A stretch of 64,000 nucleotides of DNA from Naegleria lovaniensis. Lineage: Eukaryota; Heterolobosea; Eutetramitea; Acrasida; Naegleriidae. The position numbers were made by a program, and so were the translations under genes. The notes below the pieces were generated by a model. It made no database searches, was not told where the DNA came from, and was given only the letters and a program-made list of their open reading frames with translations. The stretch spans positions 464,219-528,218 of the forward strand of contig NW_025407847.1 of assembly GCF_003324165.1 (NCBI RefSeq). The letters run 5' to 3'. Below, in pieces: positions 22,819 to 33,595 of the stretch (the first letter of the stretch is position 1; the number at the start of each line of letters is the position of its first letter).

Positions 22819-24146
22819 TTACATTAATTGTTCAATGGCTCCTACATTGAGTCCTTCGTCGCCAACAGCACCTCCTTGCTTTCCTACGGCCACAATGACA
22901 AACGCTAATCTGATTGGAGCTCCTGAAATTAGCTCGACATTATTGGCAAAGTATTTAGCTCTTCTACCATCACTCCAATCGACGTTGACGTCCATGACAC
23001 CATTTCTTATAAAGCCAGAGAATTTCTTTTCTACATTTCCGTGTTTTGTAAAACCCTTAACATTATCACCTACAGTAATCGAGTCGTCGACTTCAAGAAC
23101 TGCCTCCCATCCATTGACCTCAGTGTTTGTTGGTTTACCTTAAGCAATGACGTTTCCATTAACGTATATGTTGACGTGATCAAATAACCTACCTTGGAAT
23201 TTGGTCCAAACTGTTTTACCGTAGAATCTAAATTTTTGGGTGGTAAAACAACCATAGGAGGGGGTTGAATATAAGACATGTTTGGAGACGGAGAATAAGG
23301 CGGAGGAGGAGGTAAGAACTCCTTGAATTCTGTGTTTGTGGTTGGTGGAATTTGCTGTACCAAGGGCTGCACAATTTGAGGTGGAACCATTATTTGCTGC
23401 AGTTGCATTTGAAGTTGTTGAATAATCTTATCTTGTTGAAGCATTTGCTCTTTAAGTTGCTGAATTTGTTGCTGAAGTGCTTCCTTTTGTTTAACAAGCT
23501 GTACATTTTGCTCTTTTTGGTTTTGTAAATCTTGTGCTGTCATTTCAAGTCTCTTGGTCACTGCTTCGATATCTCTTTGTAGTTGAAGATTATCAGCAGA
23601 CAGCAACTCATTTACTTTTGCATAATTGCTCTGATCACCAGAAAAGTTTGCAATATAATTTTTGACAAGCTCCTTTTCGAACAAACACTCATCGACAAGA
23701 TGAGTCTCAAGTTCTAGAGCTGTTCCATCAAAATTACATCCAAATTTGCAATTTGGGCATTGTACTGTTCTTCCCTTGCATTCTCTCTCGACATGACACC
23801 AATAGTCACTTCTCTTGACAACGGGATTAGTACAACCCTTGTTAGCGTTTGGGCACATTACTTCTAAATTATTTACCAAACGATGAACCACCGAATTGAA
23901 TACAAAGCCTTCCTCACAGGAAGCCACAGCTACTTTGCAGTTGGGACAGCTTTTGTATTCTTTCATCCATTGTCCCAAGCAAGCATTGCAAAACAAAGCA
24001 TTACATTTCAAACACTCCCGATTATTTTCAATAAAATCCGAACAAAGCCCACATTTCAAGGTGGATCCCAACTCTTCCATAACTCCCTTGGAAGAGAGAA
24101 GCACACATTCTTTCGGAACTGAACGAGTCGAACTAAAAGTCATCAT
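22819..24146 (-). CDS. RING/TRAF-type zinc-finger protein with coiled coil, 2 exons
   Basis: The ATG at 24146 follows ten A residues. Exon 1 (24146-23193) encodes a cysteine-only RING-like finger (CGLC, ECLKCNALFCNACLGQW, CPNC), two TRAF-type fingers (CPNANKGCTNPVVKRSDYWCHVEREC, written here by key Cys/His only), a Gln-rich coiled coil at about 170-255 and a Pro-rich stretch (PPPPPYSPSP). A 74-nt intron (23119-23192, GTAGGT...CTGAG, phase 0) leads to exon 2 (23118-22819), which adds VNGWEAVLEVDDSITVGDNV and ends GAIEQLM; about 417 residues in all. Likely an E3 ubiquitin ligase or TRAF-like scaffold. The intron's other frame is also open and ends in a TAA just before exon 2, so a different acceptor remains possible. 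Confidence 0.75.
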
Positions 24147-24432
24147 TTTTTTTTTGCAAATTCTCTCCAGACTAATTTGGAGAGACGTAAATCGAAAGCG
24201 GTTGGCTCGTTACAAAACAAAGGTTCATTCATGTTTGATCTTGAAGAGCTGTTCTTTTTCAATAGAGGTTGTGGTTTTCTATGGATTCCATTCATGGGTT
24301 GGTTGATCCAACACTTGTCGTAATTTGTTCAACATTTGTGTTGCAAAATGTCGAATTGGACATGATGATACTGAAAATGAAGGGCATAACATAAATTTAT
24401 TGTTGGGTGGATGTTACAAAAGTGTATGATAA

Positions 24433-27400
24433 TTAATTGTTGTTGTTGGTGGTTGGTTTTCTTGGTTCAATCATGAGAGACTTCTTGTGAAGCTCATCAT
24501 CGTTGGTAATAATACCTTCGAAAATATGTTCCTTTAAAACATATTGGACGTATGGAATGGGTTCTAAATGGTACAAATTTGCACAATTTTGTAAATCCTT
24601 CACTTTCTGAATGGTTGCATAATAAATTCTTCTCTTTTGGTAATTAATTAATTTCTTTTGAGGTGTCTTGGGATGATTGAATTCATCAGGATTACCATCC
24701 GAAGTAAAGGTCAAATCTGTTTGGAAAATACCAATAAATGGAATGATTGGAGTATTGTTGTTAATGATCGTGTTGTTGAGATTTTCTCTGAGCTTACTTC
24801 GATTGTTGGCATGAAGTTCATCAAAGATCTTGAAAATATTGTTGTCACTTTCAGAGAGACCCTTTCTCGTTTCTTTGAGTCGATATACTGGAACGGATTG
24901 AAGACCTGAAATAATAGCAAAGAATGCACTGTAATTGTTCAACTCGTAGGATTCTTTGGCAATTTCAACAAACTTTTTAAAGAGTGCCTTTCTGATGTCC
25001 GCATTGTTTTCAGTGAGAATTTTAGTTTGTACCCAATAGCTAATCTTGTTGACACGATCAGTGAGAGCAGAAATATGAGGAGCAAGTTCATACTTGTACT
25101 TGGGATCACTCCATCCAGAGTTGTAGAATTCATTGGCTTCAATCTTTTTGAAAATCTTCAAATCAATAATGGTTTCTTGTCGAGCAATTTCAGTTGCTGG
25201 CCAACTCAATAAATCAAATTGAATATTGTATGGATTCAAAATATTCTTACTAATATATTCCTTCTTGTTAATCCGCCATTGATTGAGAGAAATTTGAGGT
25301 TCTTTGAGTTTTTCAACTGGAATACCTCGCGGAATCATGGCAGTCGTGGTATTGTGTCGTGAGTGAACATTGGAAGTCGAAGAACCTTCATCCTTCTTAA
25401 AGCTTAACAAGTTTTGAAGAAGAGTCTTTTTGATCTTTTTGAGAGTTGGGTGAACTTTTTTCACAGCACCAGGTTTTTCATATCTAAACTTGATACCTTG
25501 GACAATTTCTTCATAATGATGCATATAGAGAGCCAATGATTCATTATCAAGAGCATGGAATGCTTCCTTGACAAGTTCATTCATGGCTTGTTCAATGTAA
25601 AGACATACAGCGTTTTCTTTGGTAATTTCGGGTGCGTTTGGATCTCCTTGTTCTTTGGCACGAGTGGCCTCTTTCACAACATTCAAAGTTCTTCGATAGA
25701 TACCCATCAAGTGATTCATGAGTTGACGAGCAGTTGTGAATGAAGAGAAGGTATTGAGGAAAATGGCATAGAACACTCCACGAGCTTCCGTGTCACCAGG
25801 CAATGTGCACAATCCAACAAATTTGTCAACGAGTTTTGCAAAAGTGGCCGAGGAAATGGAGCAACGTTTGGCATCAATGTTCACATCTTCAGGTTCCTCA
25901 GGTAAATCTTGTGCAAGTTCTTCGTGAGAGAGTGTCGATGCGAATGGTTTCAGCAAGAGAGAAACACATTCCTTAGAAATGTTGATAATATCTCCGACAT
26001 TCTTATCAAACATGAGTTCTTCAGAGTATAATGTACAGACACCAAGAAGCCATCTCCACTTTTGTTCAACCTTACGTTTCTGAGCATAGGGTGCTCGCTC
26101 TTTCTTTGGAATGGTTTGATCGTACAATTCATGACACACAAACAAATGGTTAAAGTTGAAAAGCAATGGATGAAGACAATCCTGGAAGATGATCTTACAA
26201 GCTTTGTACTCTTCTTTGAGGGTCAATTGGAAAATAATGTTAAAGATCAATCTGCTGATGGAACGCAAAATCAGTGACTCTACAGGTGTAATGGTTTTGG
26301 TATTTCTAGTAATCTCGAGCTTGGACAAAATTTGAACTTCTGGAAGGTTCTTCAATTCTTGAGATTCACTTTCTGCTAACTTTAACAAGTGGTCAATATC
26401 ATACTTCTTTTTGATTTTTTCAAAGACCTCAGTGAGTACAGATTTTTCAGTGAGCTTGCTGATCAAATAATTGACTGTCAAGATGGTCTCCATACGTAAG
26501 GATCGTTGATTGCCTCTCTTTTCTCTTGGAATGGAAGATGAGTAGGAAAGAGTATGTACAGACATGACACAATAATCCAAAAAGCTGATACAGTTAAGCA
26601 TGACGTGTACTGGAGCTTGTATCCACCATTGAGTGAGTCGTTGTTCTGACAAGTTTCTCAACACCCACAAGATACAAAATGCTGTGACGAGGTACATTTC
26701 ATCATTGTGGAAGAGAGTGAGATATTCTTCCTTGTCCATGTACTTGTCAACAAAGTAAAGGAACATCTCTGCAATAGCAGCTCTCTTGGATGTGTCTTGA
26801 TATCTTGCATCGTAATCAATCTTGCAGAATAAATCCAATACACACTTTCCAACTTTGAGCATTAACTTTTCATTGTTGGTTTCAACAGTGCTAAAGAAGA
26901 CATCAAAGAAATGTCGGATTAAGAAGTTTCCATCCTGGAGTTGCAAATTGTTGAGTGGAATAAAGTAATCATAGTCACACATGATCGCCACGAAATCAGA
27001 CTTCAATCTCAACAATGCTTCAACAGATGTATCTTTTGAATTTTCAATGGACAAGCAATCCATATAGTGCTTTACAATTCCAATGTAATAATCTCTGTCA
27101 ACAAATGGAATTAAATCTCTAATGAAGAGAGCAAGATTTCTGTTAGCATTCAAACCAATGTTTTGTCTACCGTGACCAGAAGAGGAGAGCAATTTCTTGG
27201 TACGTGTACAAAAGTATGTCATCAAGTCTTTCACTCGATTCACAAAGTATTCTTGAGAGAGTGGATGTTCATCGTTTCTGCTGTATTTGTCAGACTTGTT
27301 CAAATACCAGCTATCCCTAATCGTGAGACAATCCAATGAGTCTGTCTTGATGCAAAGTGTCAAACTCTTAATAATAGTATCGAACAAGAACCATGAGAAA

Positions 27401-30400
27401 CGGAATGGATCGTGCTCTGACAAGTTGTTGGTTTCAAAGTAATGCTTGGTTGGATCGCCTTGTAAAATCTTGGTCAATTCTTCCAAATAATCTGTAAAGA
27501 TACGAGTAAGTACTGAATATGTTGGATATCCTCTGTTCATTTCATCGAAAATATATTTGATGTACGATGCCATAAACTTGTTACCACGTGTGTGATTCTT
27601 GGTATAGTGATAAACACCTCTGAGACACACAAGTACTTGCTCAAACAATAATCGTTCAGCGCCCTTTCTCAAGTCGGCAGATTGGAGTGGCAATTCTGAA
27701 ATACTACTCATCAATTCAAACAAGATGTTCATAACAATTGGAAGATGAGGCAAGAAGAGAGAGAATTCAATGGTACAGAATTTCATCAAGACGTAACGGC
27801 AAATGTACTCCAATATTTGTTCCTTATTTTCTTTTTCAGGACTATACAAGTCATGAATACTGGCAAAGAATAATTGAAGTACTTCGTCTTGAGGATTAAC
27901 ACTAGAAACAAGTTGAGCAGAAAGTTTGAATCTTGCGTCACTAATCTTGTCCAAAATGCCCTTCGTCTTGGACTTGGAAAGATATTCTGGTTGCAATGCC
28001 TTATACACCCTGAGTTCACCAACGAAAATGTGTCTCTGAACATCCGAGTATGTGAGTTCGTAGGAACAATTACGTTGAGCCTTATCCTCTTCGTAAAGCT
28101 TATTCTTTTCAGTCAATTCAAGGAATGAATAACCCAACACTGAGCGCTCACATTTTCCAAACTCTTCTTCTCTGGTTCCAACAGGTTCATAAACGAGTTT
28201 GGAAGACTTCTTTTCAATGTCAACATGATAGAAAATGAAGAGTAAATGGTTGCCCTTCTTGGTGACAGCTGGAACATCAATTTTGATTTCATCAAGGAAT
28301 TGAGGAGTAGTAGTATCATGTTCAAGAGCTGTAAAATCTGATCTCCTTTTTTCAGATGTGAATCTGTTAATAACGACAGGATGACATTTTTGAATTTCCT
28401 CTTGTGTTGGTATTACGGCATCGTTTTCTCTAAATACGACTTCCACAACAACATTCTTAGCCTTAGTTTTCTCTAGCTTTGCACCCATAGGATAAATATA
28501 CATGGTATTAAACAAGGTCATGTGTGGATGACGGGCCTTGCTCCATGGAATTTCGTTGATGGCTTCCGATTCCAAAATTTTCAATTGCTCGTCGAACATG
28601 GTTTTACCATAATCTTCAGACATTAATCTTGGTGGATCATCAGAGAACTCGTCCTCATCATCAATTGCACTGAACACGGGATCTCCATTCTCATCAATAT
28701 TGTTACCGTTTAAGAAGGGATTGGTTGGTTGAAGTGACAAGGATTGTTCTTCCGTATTATTCACACTATCCTCATCGGATTTGATGGAGGCAAGCTGTCC
28801 TGTTGGAGTTGTATCGGTATTGTCCTCAATCTTATTCTTGACATATCTCTGCAAGTCACTCACCAACTCGGTGTGTACTTTCATTGAGGCAGAGACGGCT
28901 TGCAATTTGATCTTTTGTTTAATGGCAGCATAGACATTAAATGGGGTCTTGTAATCGCCTTCGACCACATAGAACTGATCGAAATGCATCGATGGATTAA
29001 GTTCAAGCTTCTTCTCACCTTTGAAAAGAGGAACAAAGCTAACAAATGCTGCATGTCTGAAATGAGAAAGTTTGTTCTTTCTGGCCTCAATCTCTGAAGA
29101 AAAGTCATTCTTCTTGTGATGTTTGAGCGTGTCCTTAATGGAACAAGTTGGTACGCGGTGAACATACAGTACCAAATACATTTCTTCGTTTGGTGAAGAA
29201 ATTGAGAATAGTCTCTTGTCAGAGTTGGCAACAATGCCATTCGATTTCTTTTGAATGGATTCACGGATTGATGGCGCCAACTGTTGCAATTGTTCTTCAG
29301 AAAATAGATGGAACCAATAATCCTCACTAATCTTCTTGGAGTACTTGGTGTCATAAATTGCAACAGAGAATGTGAACAATTCTTTCATGACGTCAAACTT
29401 TTCCATAAATTGGAATTCGTTGCAAGACAAGAGGAATCTAAACTTTTTCTTGACAGGATATTCAATTTCTGGAATTCTTTGACACAAAGTAGTGTGAAGA
29501 GGTTTGTACTCATACTTTGGTTGTAAAACTCCCATTAATCTTCTATTATCCTTGTTGATATTCTCTTCATTGAGTTGAACAACATGTAAGAAGGATTCGC
29601 TTTGGTGCTTCTTTGAATCGTTCACAGTACTTTCAGACCTTTGAATTTCAGCAGTAATTTCGTTGAGAAGCTCAAGTGGTCGTTTCGCACACAATTCTTT
29701 TGCCTTCTCAACCAAGCTCTTTTTCAAGGATTTAGAAATATCAATTTCGTCGAAGGCGTCCACAGCCTTCTTTTCTCCTTGTCCTTTTTGCTGTAAAAGA
29801 GCTAACTTCATTTCCTTTTCAGTTAAGCTTTGATTGGTCTGTAATGAACTAAGTAATTGAGGTGTTCCTCCTTCGGCCGGTGCGCCTTCCTTGCCTTCCT
29901 TTCCTTCCTTGTTGGACTCTTTGCTCTCTTTTGCTTCCTTCTCTTCTTTTTTAGGTTTCTCTGTCTTGCCACCAAATATTGATTTTCTCTTGCCTTGACC
30001 AATAAGAGCATTTTTCAATTTCTTTGAGAGACCTGCTTCTGTGAAATCTCCCATTTGATCAGTGACCTTATACAATTCCTCAGGTTCAGTTGGTGCTTGA
30101 ACGTCTGTTGCCTTCTCAGCCTGTGCCTTTTCAATATCGAGAATTTTTGCAAAGGATGGCAAAATTTCATCTTCGTCCACAACTACATTATCCTCCTCTT
30201 TCTTTTCCTCCTTTTCGTTCTTATCCTTTGAGTTTTTCTTCTTTTTTTGATCATTGTGATTAGATGAAGATTGTGGAGGAGGGTTCTCAGGTGTGACATT
30301 TGGAGATGTCACAGATTGAGGAGCATCACTATTGGCAGGAGTCAACACTGCAAATTGAGGCTTGAAAGGAGTTGCTCTGTATGGAACAGCTTCATAACGT

Positions 30401-31938
30401 AAAATTTTGAATGGTTTGTAAAATACTTGTAAACAATGTCTCACATGAGGATATTTGAAATAGACAACTTCTTCGACATCAGAATTTGATTTTTTGGATT
30501 TAAACTTTTGCAAGTATTCTCCTCCAACAGAGAGGAATCTGAAAAAGTTTTTCACAAGAAGACCTTTGTTTTCATTGTGATGATGTTCAGAAGAGGGAGC
30601 ACGTGTTGGTGAAGCCGATGCCAATTGTTCCAATAAAGCACCTGAACTAACATGATTGGTATTATTTGAAGATGCAGCAAGAATTGAAGAGTTAAATCTT
30701 TGTGATTGTTGTTGCAATCGAATACTTGAAGATCTCATAAGAATACGCTTTGAATGTGTGTTATTCAAAGTGTTGGTATTATAGAGCACAGTCCATTGAG
30801 TTTGATCAATTTCTTCAATTGAAAAGGGATCCATTGCTTGCATATTAATTGGAATTGGAGTCTTTTCAGTTTTTTGATGAGATGAAGATGCTGGAAATGG
30901 TTGAGACTGTTGTTGCTGCTGAGAAGAAGAAGCACTTGCTGCTGTTGGTGATGAGGAAGATGAGGACTGTTGTGTTTGTTGTTGTTGTGCTTGTTGCGAG
31001 TTCACATCATTCAAAACCGTAGCGACCACTCCCAAGAACTTTTGATGACGTTTCTTCTCCTCTTCAGTCAATGGTGGAGGAGGTGTGGCAGGTGGAGGTG
31101 GGAGTGAGGTCATTGGACCTGTATACGCAAGAACGGTAACTTTGGGTTTTTGTTGTGGATTGGATGAATCTTGTTCTTGTTGTTGCAGGCCTTGTGGTAC
31201 AGCTGTAACGACAGAAACAGCATCATTGGTTGAAGTCGATGTTGTTGTAGTTGCTGTTGTTGTTGTTGTTGATACAGAAGAAGAGCTAGTATTATCTCCT
31301 TGATGATGAGATTCCAATGATGATGATGAAGAAGGCTCCGTCGTAGATTCAGGCTGAGGAGTTATCTTGTTGTCGTTATTGCTGCTACTGAATGTGTTAT
31401 TGGTGTTGTTCATGGCTACATCCTTCTCTACAGAAGAAGAATTAATCATTTCTGAATGAACCAAATGATGATCATTCGAGTCCTGTTTCAAAGGCTCTGT
31501 AGCAGCTTCATCACAAGATTCCGTAGCGTTTAAATTTCTTCCTTCCGTTCCTCCTCCATTGATTTTATGATTCTCAACAAATGGATGATGATGATCATCA
31601 TCATTACGGGTATGCTCCAATTCCTTCATTGGACTTACTTGTGGATGCTTCTTCTCATCTAAAGTAGTACTTGTTGTTTTAGGAGATGAAGAGGATGGTT
31701 GTGGTGGGGTTGTTGTTGTTGTTGTATTGTTGTTTGCATTGTTTACGACTGGTGATGATGATGATACGGGAGTGAGTGGAACACTCGTATCTTGAGGTTG
31801 TTGTTGTTGTTGTCGTAGTGATGGTGGTGATTCTATCATTTGCTGTTGTACTAATTGTGCCCGAGGACTGGTTGGACTTCGTGGAGTCTTTGGAGAAGTT
31901 GGAGGTATAGCTTCTGATTCTGAGTTTGATGAGAACAT
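24433..31938 (-). CDS. DOCK-type DHR-1 (C2) protein with C-terminal REM + CDC25 RasGEF, 2501 aa
   Basis: Single open frame. Residues 1-400 are Ser/Thr/Gln-rich disorder. From about 470 there is a DOCK-like N-terminal region (FKYPHVRHCLQVFYKPFKIL), a Lys/Glu linker, then a DHR-1/C2 segment at about 1130-1330 with LFNTMYIYPMG, VVVEVVFRENDAVIP, FLDEIKIDVPAV and HLLFIFYHVDIEKKSSK, which is the DOCK-C/D pattern. A long helical, ARM-like middle follows. At about 2030-2150 lies a RasGEF_N/REM-like segment (FYAIFLNTFSSFTTARQLMN), and at 2240-2475 a CDC25 domain (LLSWPATEIARQETIIDLKI, SYELNNYSAFFAIISGLQS, PIIPFIGIFQTDLTF). I see no DHR-2/DOCKER domain. Expected activity is nucleotide exchange on a Ras-family GTPase, with DHR-1 giving phosphoinositide membrane binding. 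Both are family inferences. Confidence 0.85.
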   Translation of the reverse strand: MFSSNSESEAIPPTSPKTPRSPTSPRAQLVQQQMIESPPSLRQQQQQPQDTSVPLTPVSSSSPVVNNANNNTTTTTTPPQPSSSSPKTTSTTLDEKKHPQVSPMKELEHTRNDDDHHHPFVENHKINGGGTEGRNLNATESCDEAATEPLKQDSNDHHLVHSEMINSSSVEKDVAMNNTNNTFSSSNNDNKITPQPESTTEPSSSSSLESHHQGDNTSSSSVSTTTTTATTTTSTSTNDAVSVVTAVPQGLQQQEQDSSNPQQKPKVTVLAYTGPMTSLPPPPATPPPPLTEEEKKRHQKFLGVVATVLNDVNSQQAQQQQTQQSSSSSSPTAASASSSQQQQQSQPFPASSSHQKTEKTPIPINMQAMDPFSIEEIDQTQWTVLYNTNTLNNTHSKRILMRSSSIRLQQQSQRFNSSILAASSNNTNHVSSGALLEQLASASPTRAPSSEHHHNENKGLLVKNFFRFLSVGGEYLQKFKSKKSNSDVEEVVYFKYPHVRHCLQVFYKPFKILRYEAVPYRATPFKPQFAVLTPANSDAPQSVTSPNVTPENPPPQSSSNHNDQKKKKNSKDKNEKEEKKEEDNVVVDEDEILPSFAKILDIEKAQAEKATDVQAPTEPEELYKVTDQMGDFTEAGLSKKLKNALIGQGKRKSIFGGKTEKPKKEEKEAKESKESNKEGKEGKEGAPAEGGTPQLLSSLQTNQSLTEKEMKLALLQQKGQGEKKAVDAFDEIDISKSLKKSLVEKAKELCAKRPLELLNEITAEIQRSESTVNDSKKHQSESFLHVVQLNEENINKDNRRLMGVLQPKYEYKPLHTTLCQRIPEIEYPVKKKFRFLLSCNEFQFMEKFDVMKELFTFSVAIYDTKYSKKISEDYWFHLFSEEQLQQLAPSIRESIQKKSNGIVANSDKRLFSISSPNEEMYLVLYVHRVPTCSIKDTLKHHKKNDFSSEIEARKNKLSHFRHAAFVSFVPLFKGEKKLELNPSMHFDQFYVVEGDYKTPFNVYAAIKQKIKLQAVSASMKVHTELVSDLQRYVKNKIEDNTDTTPTGQLASIKSDEDSVNNTEEQSLSLQPTNPFLNGNNIDENGDPVFSAIDDEDEFSDDPPRLMSEDYGKTMFDEQLKILESEAINEIPWSKARHPHMTLFNTMYIYPMGAKLEKTKAKNVVVEVVFRENDAVIPTQEEIQKCHPVVINRFTSEKRRSDFTALEHDTTTPQFLDEIKIDVPAVTKKGNHLLFIFYHVDIEKKSSKLVYEPVGTREEEFGKCERSVLGYSFLELTEKNKLYEEDKAQRNCSYELTYSDVQRHIFVGELRVYKALQPEYLSKSKTKGILDKISDARFKLSAQLVSSVNPQDEVLQLFFASIHDLYSPEKENKEQILEYICRYVLMKFCTIEFSLFLPHLPIVMNILFELMSSISELPLQSADLRKGAERLLFEQVLVCLRGVYHYTKNHTRGNKFMASYIKYIFDEMNRGYPTYSVLTRIFTDYLEELTKILQGDPTKHYFETNNLSEHDPFRFSWFLFDTIIKSLTLCIKTDSLDCLTIRDSWYLNKSDKYSRNDEHPLSQEYFVNRVKDLMTYFCTRTKKLLSSSGHGRQNIGLNANRNLALFIRDLIPFVDRDYYIGIVKHYMDCLSIENSKDTSVEALLRLKSDFVAIMCDYDYFIPLNNLQLQDGNFLIRHFFDVFFSTVETNNEKLMLKVGKCVLDLFCKIDYDARYQDTSKRAAIAEMFLYFVDKYMDKEEYLTLFHNDEMYLVTAFCILWVLRNLSEQRLTQWWIQAPVHVMLNCISFLDYCVMSVHTLSYSSSIPREKRGNQRSLRMETILTVNYLISKLTEKSVLTEVFEKIKKKYDIDHLLKLAESESQELKNLPEVQILSKLEITRNTKTITPVESLILRSISRLIFNIIFQLTLKEEYKACKIIFQDCLHPLLFNFNHLFVCHELYDQTIPKKERAPYAQKRKVEQKWRWLLGVCTLYSEELMFDKNVGDIINISKECVSLLLKPFASTLSHEELAQDLPEEPEDVNIDAKRCSISSATFAKLVDKFVGLCTLPGDTEARGVFYAIFLNTFSSFTTARQLMNHLMGIYRRTLNVVKEATRAKEQGDPNAPEITKENAVCLYIEQAMNELVKEAFHALDNESLALYMHHYEEIVQGIKFRYEKPGAVKKVHPTLKKIKKTLLQNLLSFKKDEGSSTSNVHSRHNTTTAMIPRGIPVEKLKEPQISLNQWRINKKEYISKNILNPYNIQFDLLSWPATEIARQETIIDLKIFKKIEANEFYNSGWSDPKYKYELAPHISALTDRVNKISYWVQTKILTENNADIRKALFKKFVEIAKESYELNNYSAFFAIISGLQSVPVYRLKETRKGLSESDNNIFKIFDELHANNRSKLRENLNNTIINNNTPIIPFIGIFQTDLTFTSDGNPDEFNHPKTPQKKLINYQKRRIYYATIQKVKDLQNCANLYHLEPIPYVQYVLKEHIFEGIITNDDELHKKSLMIEPRKPTTNNNN

Positions 31939-32656
31939 GTTATTCTCTTTCTAGAAAATGTTGTAGGACAATTATTTGAAATGATGACAGGTGCCAAAAA
32001 ACAAGGGTCGAGAACACACGACGTCCAACAAGGATGATGATTCAAAAGTGAAAGGATCAATCCATGATGTTGTTGTTATGTTCAAAGAATAATAAAACGA
32101 TTCCATCATGGAATTAATAGAGAATAAGCAATAGGATGAGTTCTTTGATACATACCAATACAAAGAGGATTTGAAATTTGATAAATTAAACTTTAGAGAA
32201 AAAACATGGACAAGAGATGTCAGCAAAAAAGTATCGACACTTGGGTTGTGTTTGGAAGGTAGGAATAACACAATAATTTAATTGATTTGGGTGATGTTCT
32301 TGGTGCGTCGATGATGATGGGTTGTGTCACCTAATCTGATGATGGCTTTTTTTTTGATGTGAAAGTCTTGTCAAATGTCAACATGAGTTGGCATAAACAA
32401 CCCTTAATCTCAATGAAACATTGATTTTTCTAACTCGCCCCTAATCAATTAATATTATGTTGACCAAACAGGAAAGAAGCGAAGTATACATTTGTCAACA
32501 GGAAAATGTTCTTTTGTCAAGTTCTTGGCAGAGGCACGAAGGATATCCTTCTTTCTAATGGTTGTCAAAAGTCAATTAGTGATGTTGCAAGAAAACAATG
32601 TTGAAAGAGTATGGTAAGGTTTGATTGCTTCATAACATCCTCCACTATCTGAAAAC
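31939..32656. other. intergenic, probable promoter of the DHR-1/RasGEF gene
   Basis: About 718 bp between two reverse-strand genes. No convincing frame, RNA gene or repeat was found. The stretch just upstream of 31938 (tctagaaagagaataac on the coding strand) could end a 5' UTR intron. Confidence 0.4.
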
Positions 32657-33595
32657 TTAGTAATCTAAAGGTACCAACACATTACAATTGCTCCGTTCCT
32701 TGGTTAAATGGACCAAAAGCTTTTGAAAATTCTTCACTCCATCATAATGCAGTGGACAAGTATCAATAATTTTGTGGTCATATTCTTCCAGCGTGACCAT
32801 ACTTTGTGTAGCTTTTGAAATGTTATGTGATGTATCGCCATCATCACCATCGTCGTCAAGTGATGTAGTAGTTGTCGAATAGCTTTCATTACTCTCTTCG
32901 CTTTGGATTTCTCCTACACTCTCATCCTCTTCCACGTCTTTTGCATTCTCTGTGACATTATTAGTTTCAATGGTATTGTTGTCCAGGTTGAGAATAAAAT
33001 CATGTAAATGAGCATGGGAAGAGATGGAATAGTCTTCTGGAATTGATAAGGGCTTTTCTGAGGAATACAGAGTTTCATCATCATCACTCTCTTGTGAAGG
33101 TTGACCTTTGTGTAATTGTTCTACAACTTTGTTAACAAACTTTTCGATTTGAAATAACGAAATGCCGTTCCTGTTGCTCTTAATATGCAAACTACGGTCA
33201 AGGCCTTCTCTCTTACTTAACTCGGCTAATGTTTTCATTTCATTTCCATTCAAACAAACTCTCTCGGTCAGAGAGGTCAAAGTTTCAAATCGTCCGTACA
33301 TGGCATAAATGGTCCTTGTTGAAATGTTCAAAAATCTTTTTGCATAAACTAACGGTATATAGAGCTGTTGACCAAACCTCACAAGAGGAATTTCGAAAAA
33401 TTGTGTGGGCTTTCCGATATGAATAATATTATTGTTCATTGTTGATGAGTCTTCACTGATGAAATCATCGTCATCGGAGAGAATCATTTCATTATTATTT
33501 TCCTCATGAGATGTACTAAACAAAATATCCTCATCGTCATCATTGAATTTTTCTCCTACAATTGCTTTCCTCGTATGTCGTGATCGGGTTTTCAT
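32657..33595 (-). CDS. acidic hypothetical protein, 312 aa
   Basis: It starts MKTRSRHTRKAIVGEKFND. An acidic N-terminal stretch leads to an ordered core at about 65-155 (QFFEIPLVRFGQQLYIPLVY, then KRFLNISTRTIYAMYGRFET). The C-terminal half is acidic and Ser-rich, with a short ordered end (HLTKERSNCNVLVPLDY). The core's compact strand-helix pattern could be a small DNA-binding or adaptor fold, but I do not recognise a family. Composition suggests a nuclear protein. Confidence 0.65.
   Translation of the reverse strand: MKTRSRHTRKAIVGEKFNDDDEDILFSTSHEENNNEMILSDDDDFISEDSSTMNNNIIHIGKPTQFFEIPLVRFGQQLYIPLVYAKRFLNISTRTIYAMYGRFETLTSLTERVCLNGNEMKTLAELSKREGLDRSLHIKSNRNGISLFQIEKFVNKVVEQLHKGQPSQESDDDETLYSSEKPLSIPEDYSISSHAHLHDFILNLDNNTIETNNVTENAKDVEEDESVGEIQSEESNESYSTTTTSLDDDGDDGDTSHNISKATQSMVTLEEYDHKIIDTCPLHYDGVKNFQKLLVHLTKERSNCNVLVPLDY

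Noticed and set aside
22835-23143. Plus-strand 102-codon frame
   Set aside because: It is antisense to exon 2 of the RING/TRAF-type gene, which has a sensible product and stop at 22819.
28881-29363. Reverse-strand 160-codon frame
   Set aside because: It is a shifted reading inside the 2501-codon DHR-1/RasGEF gene, with no independent start context.
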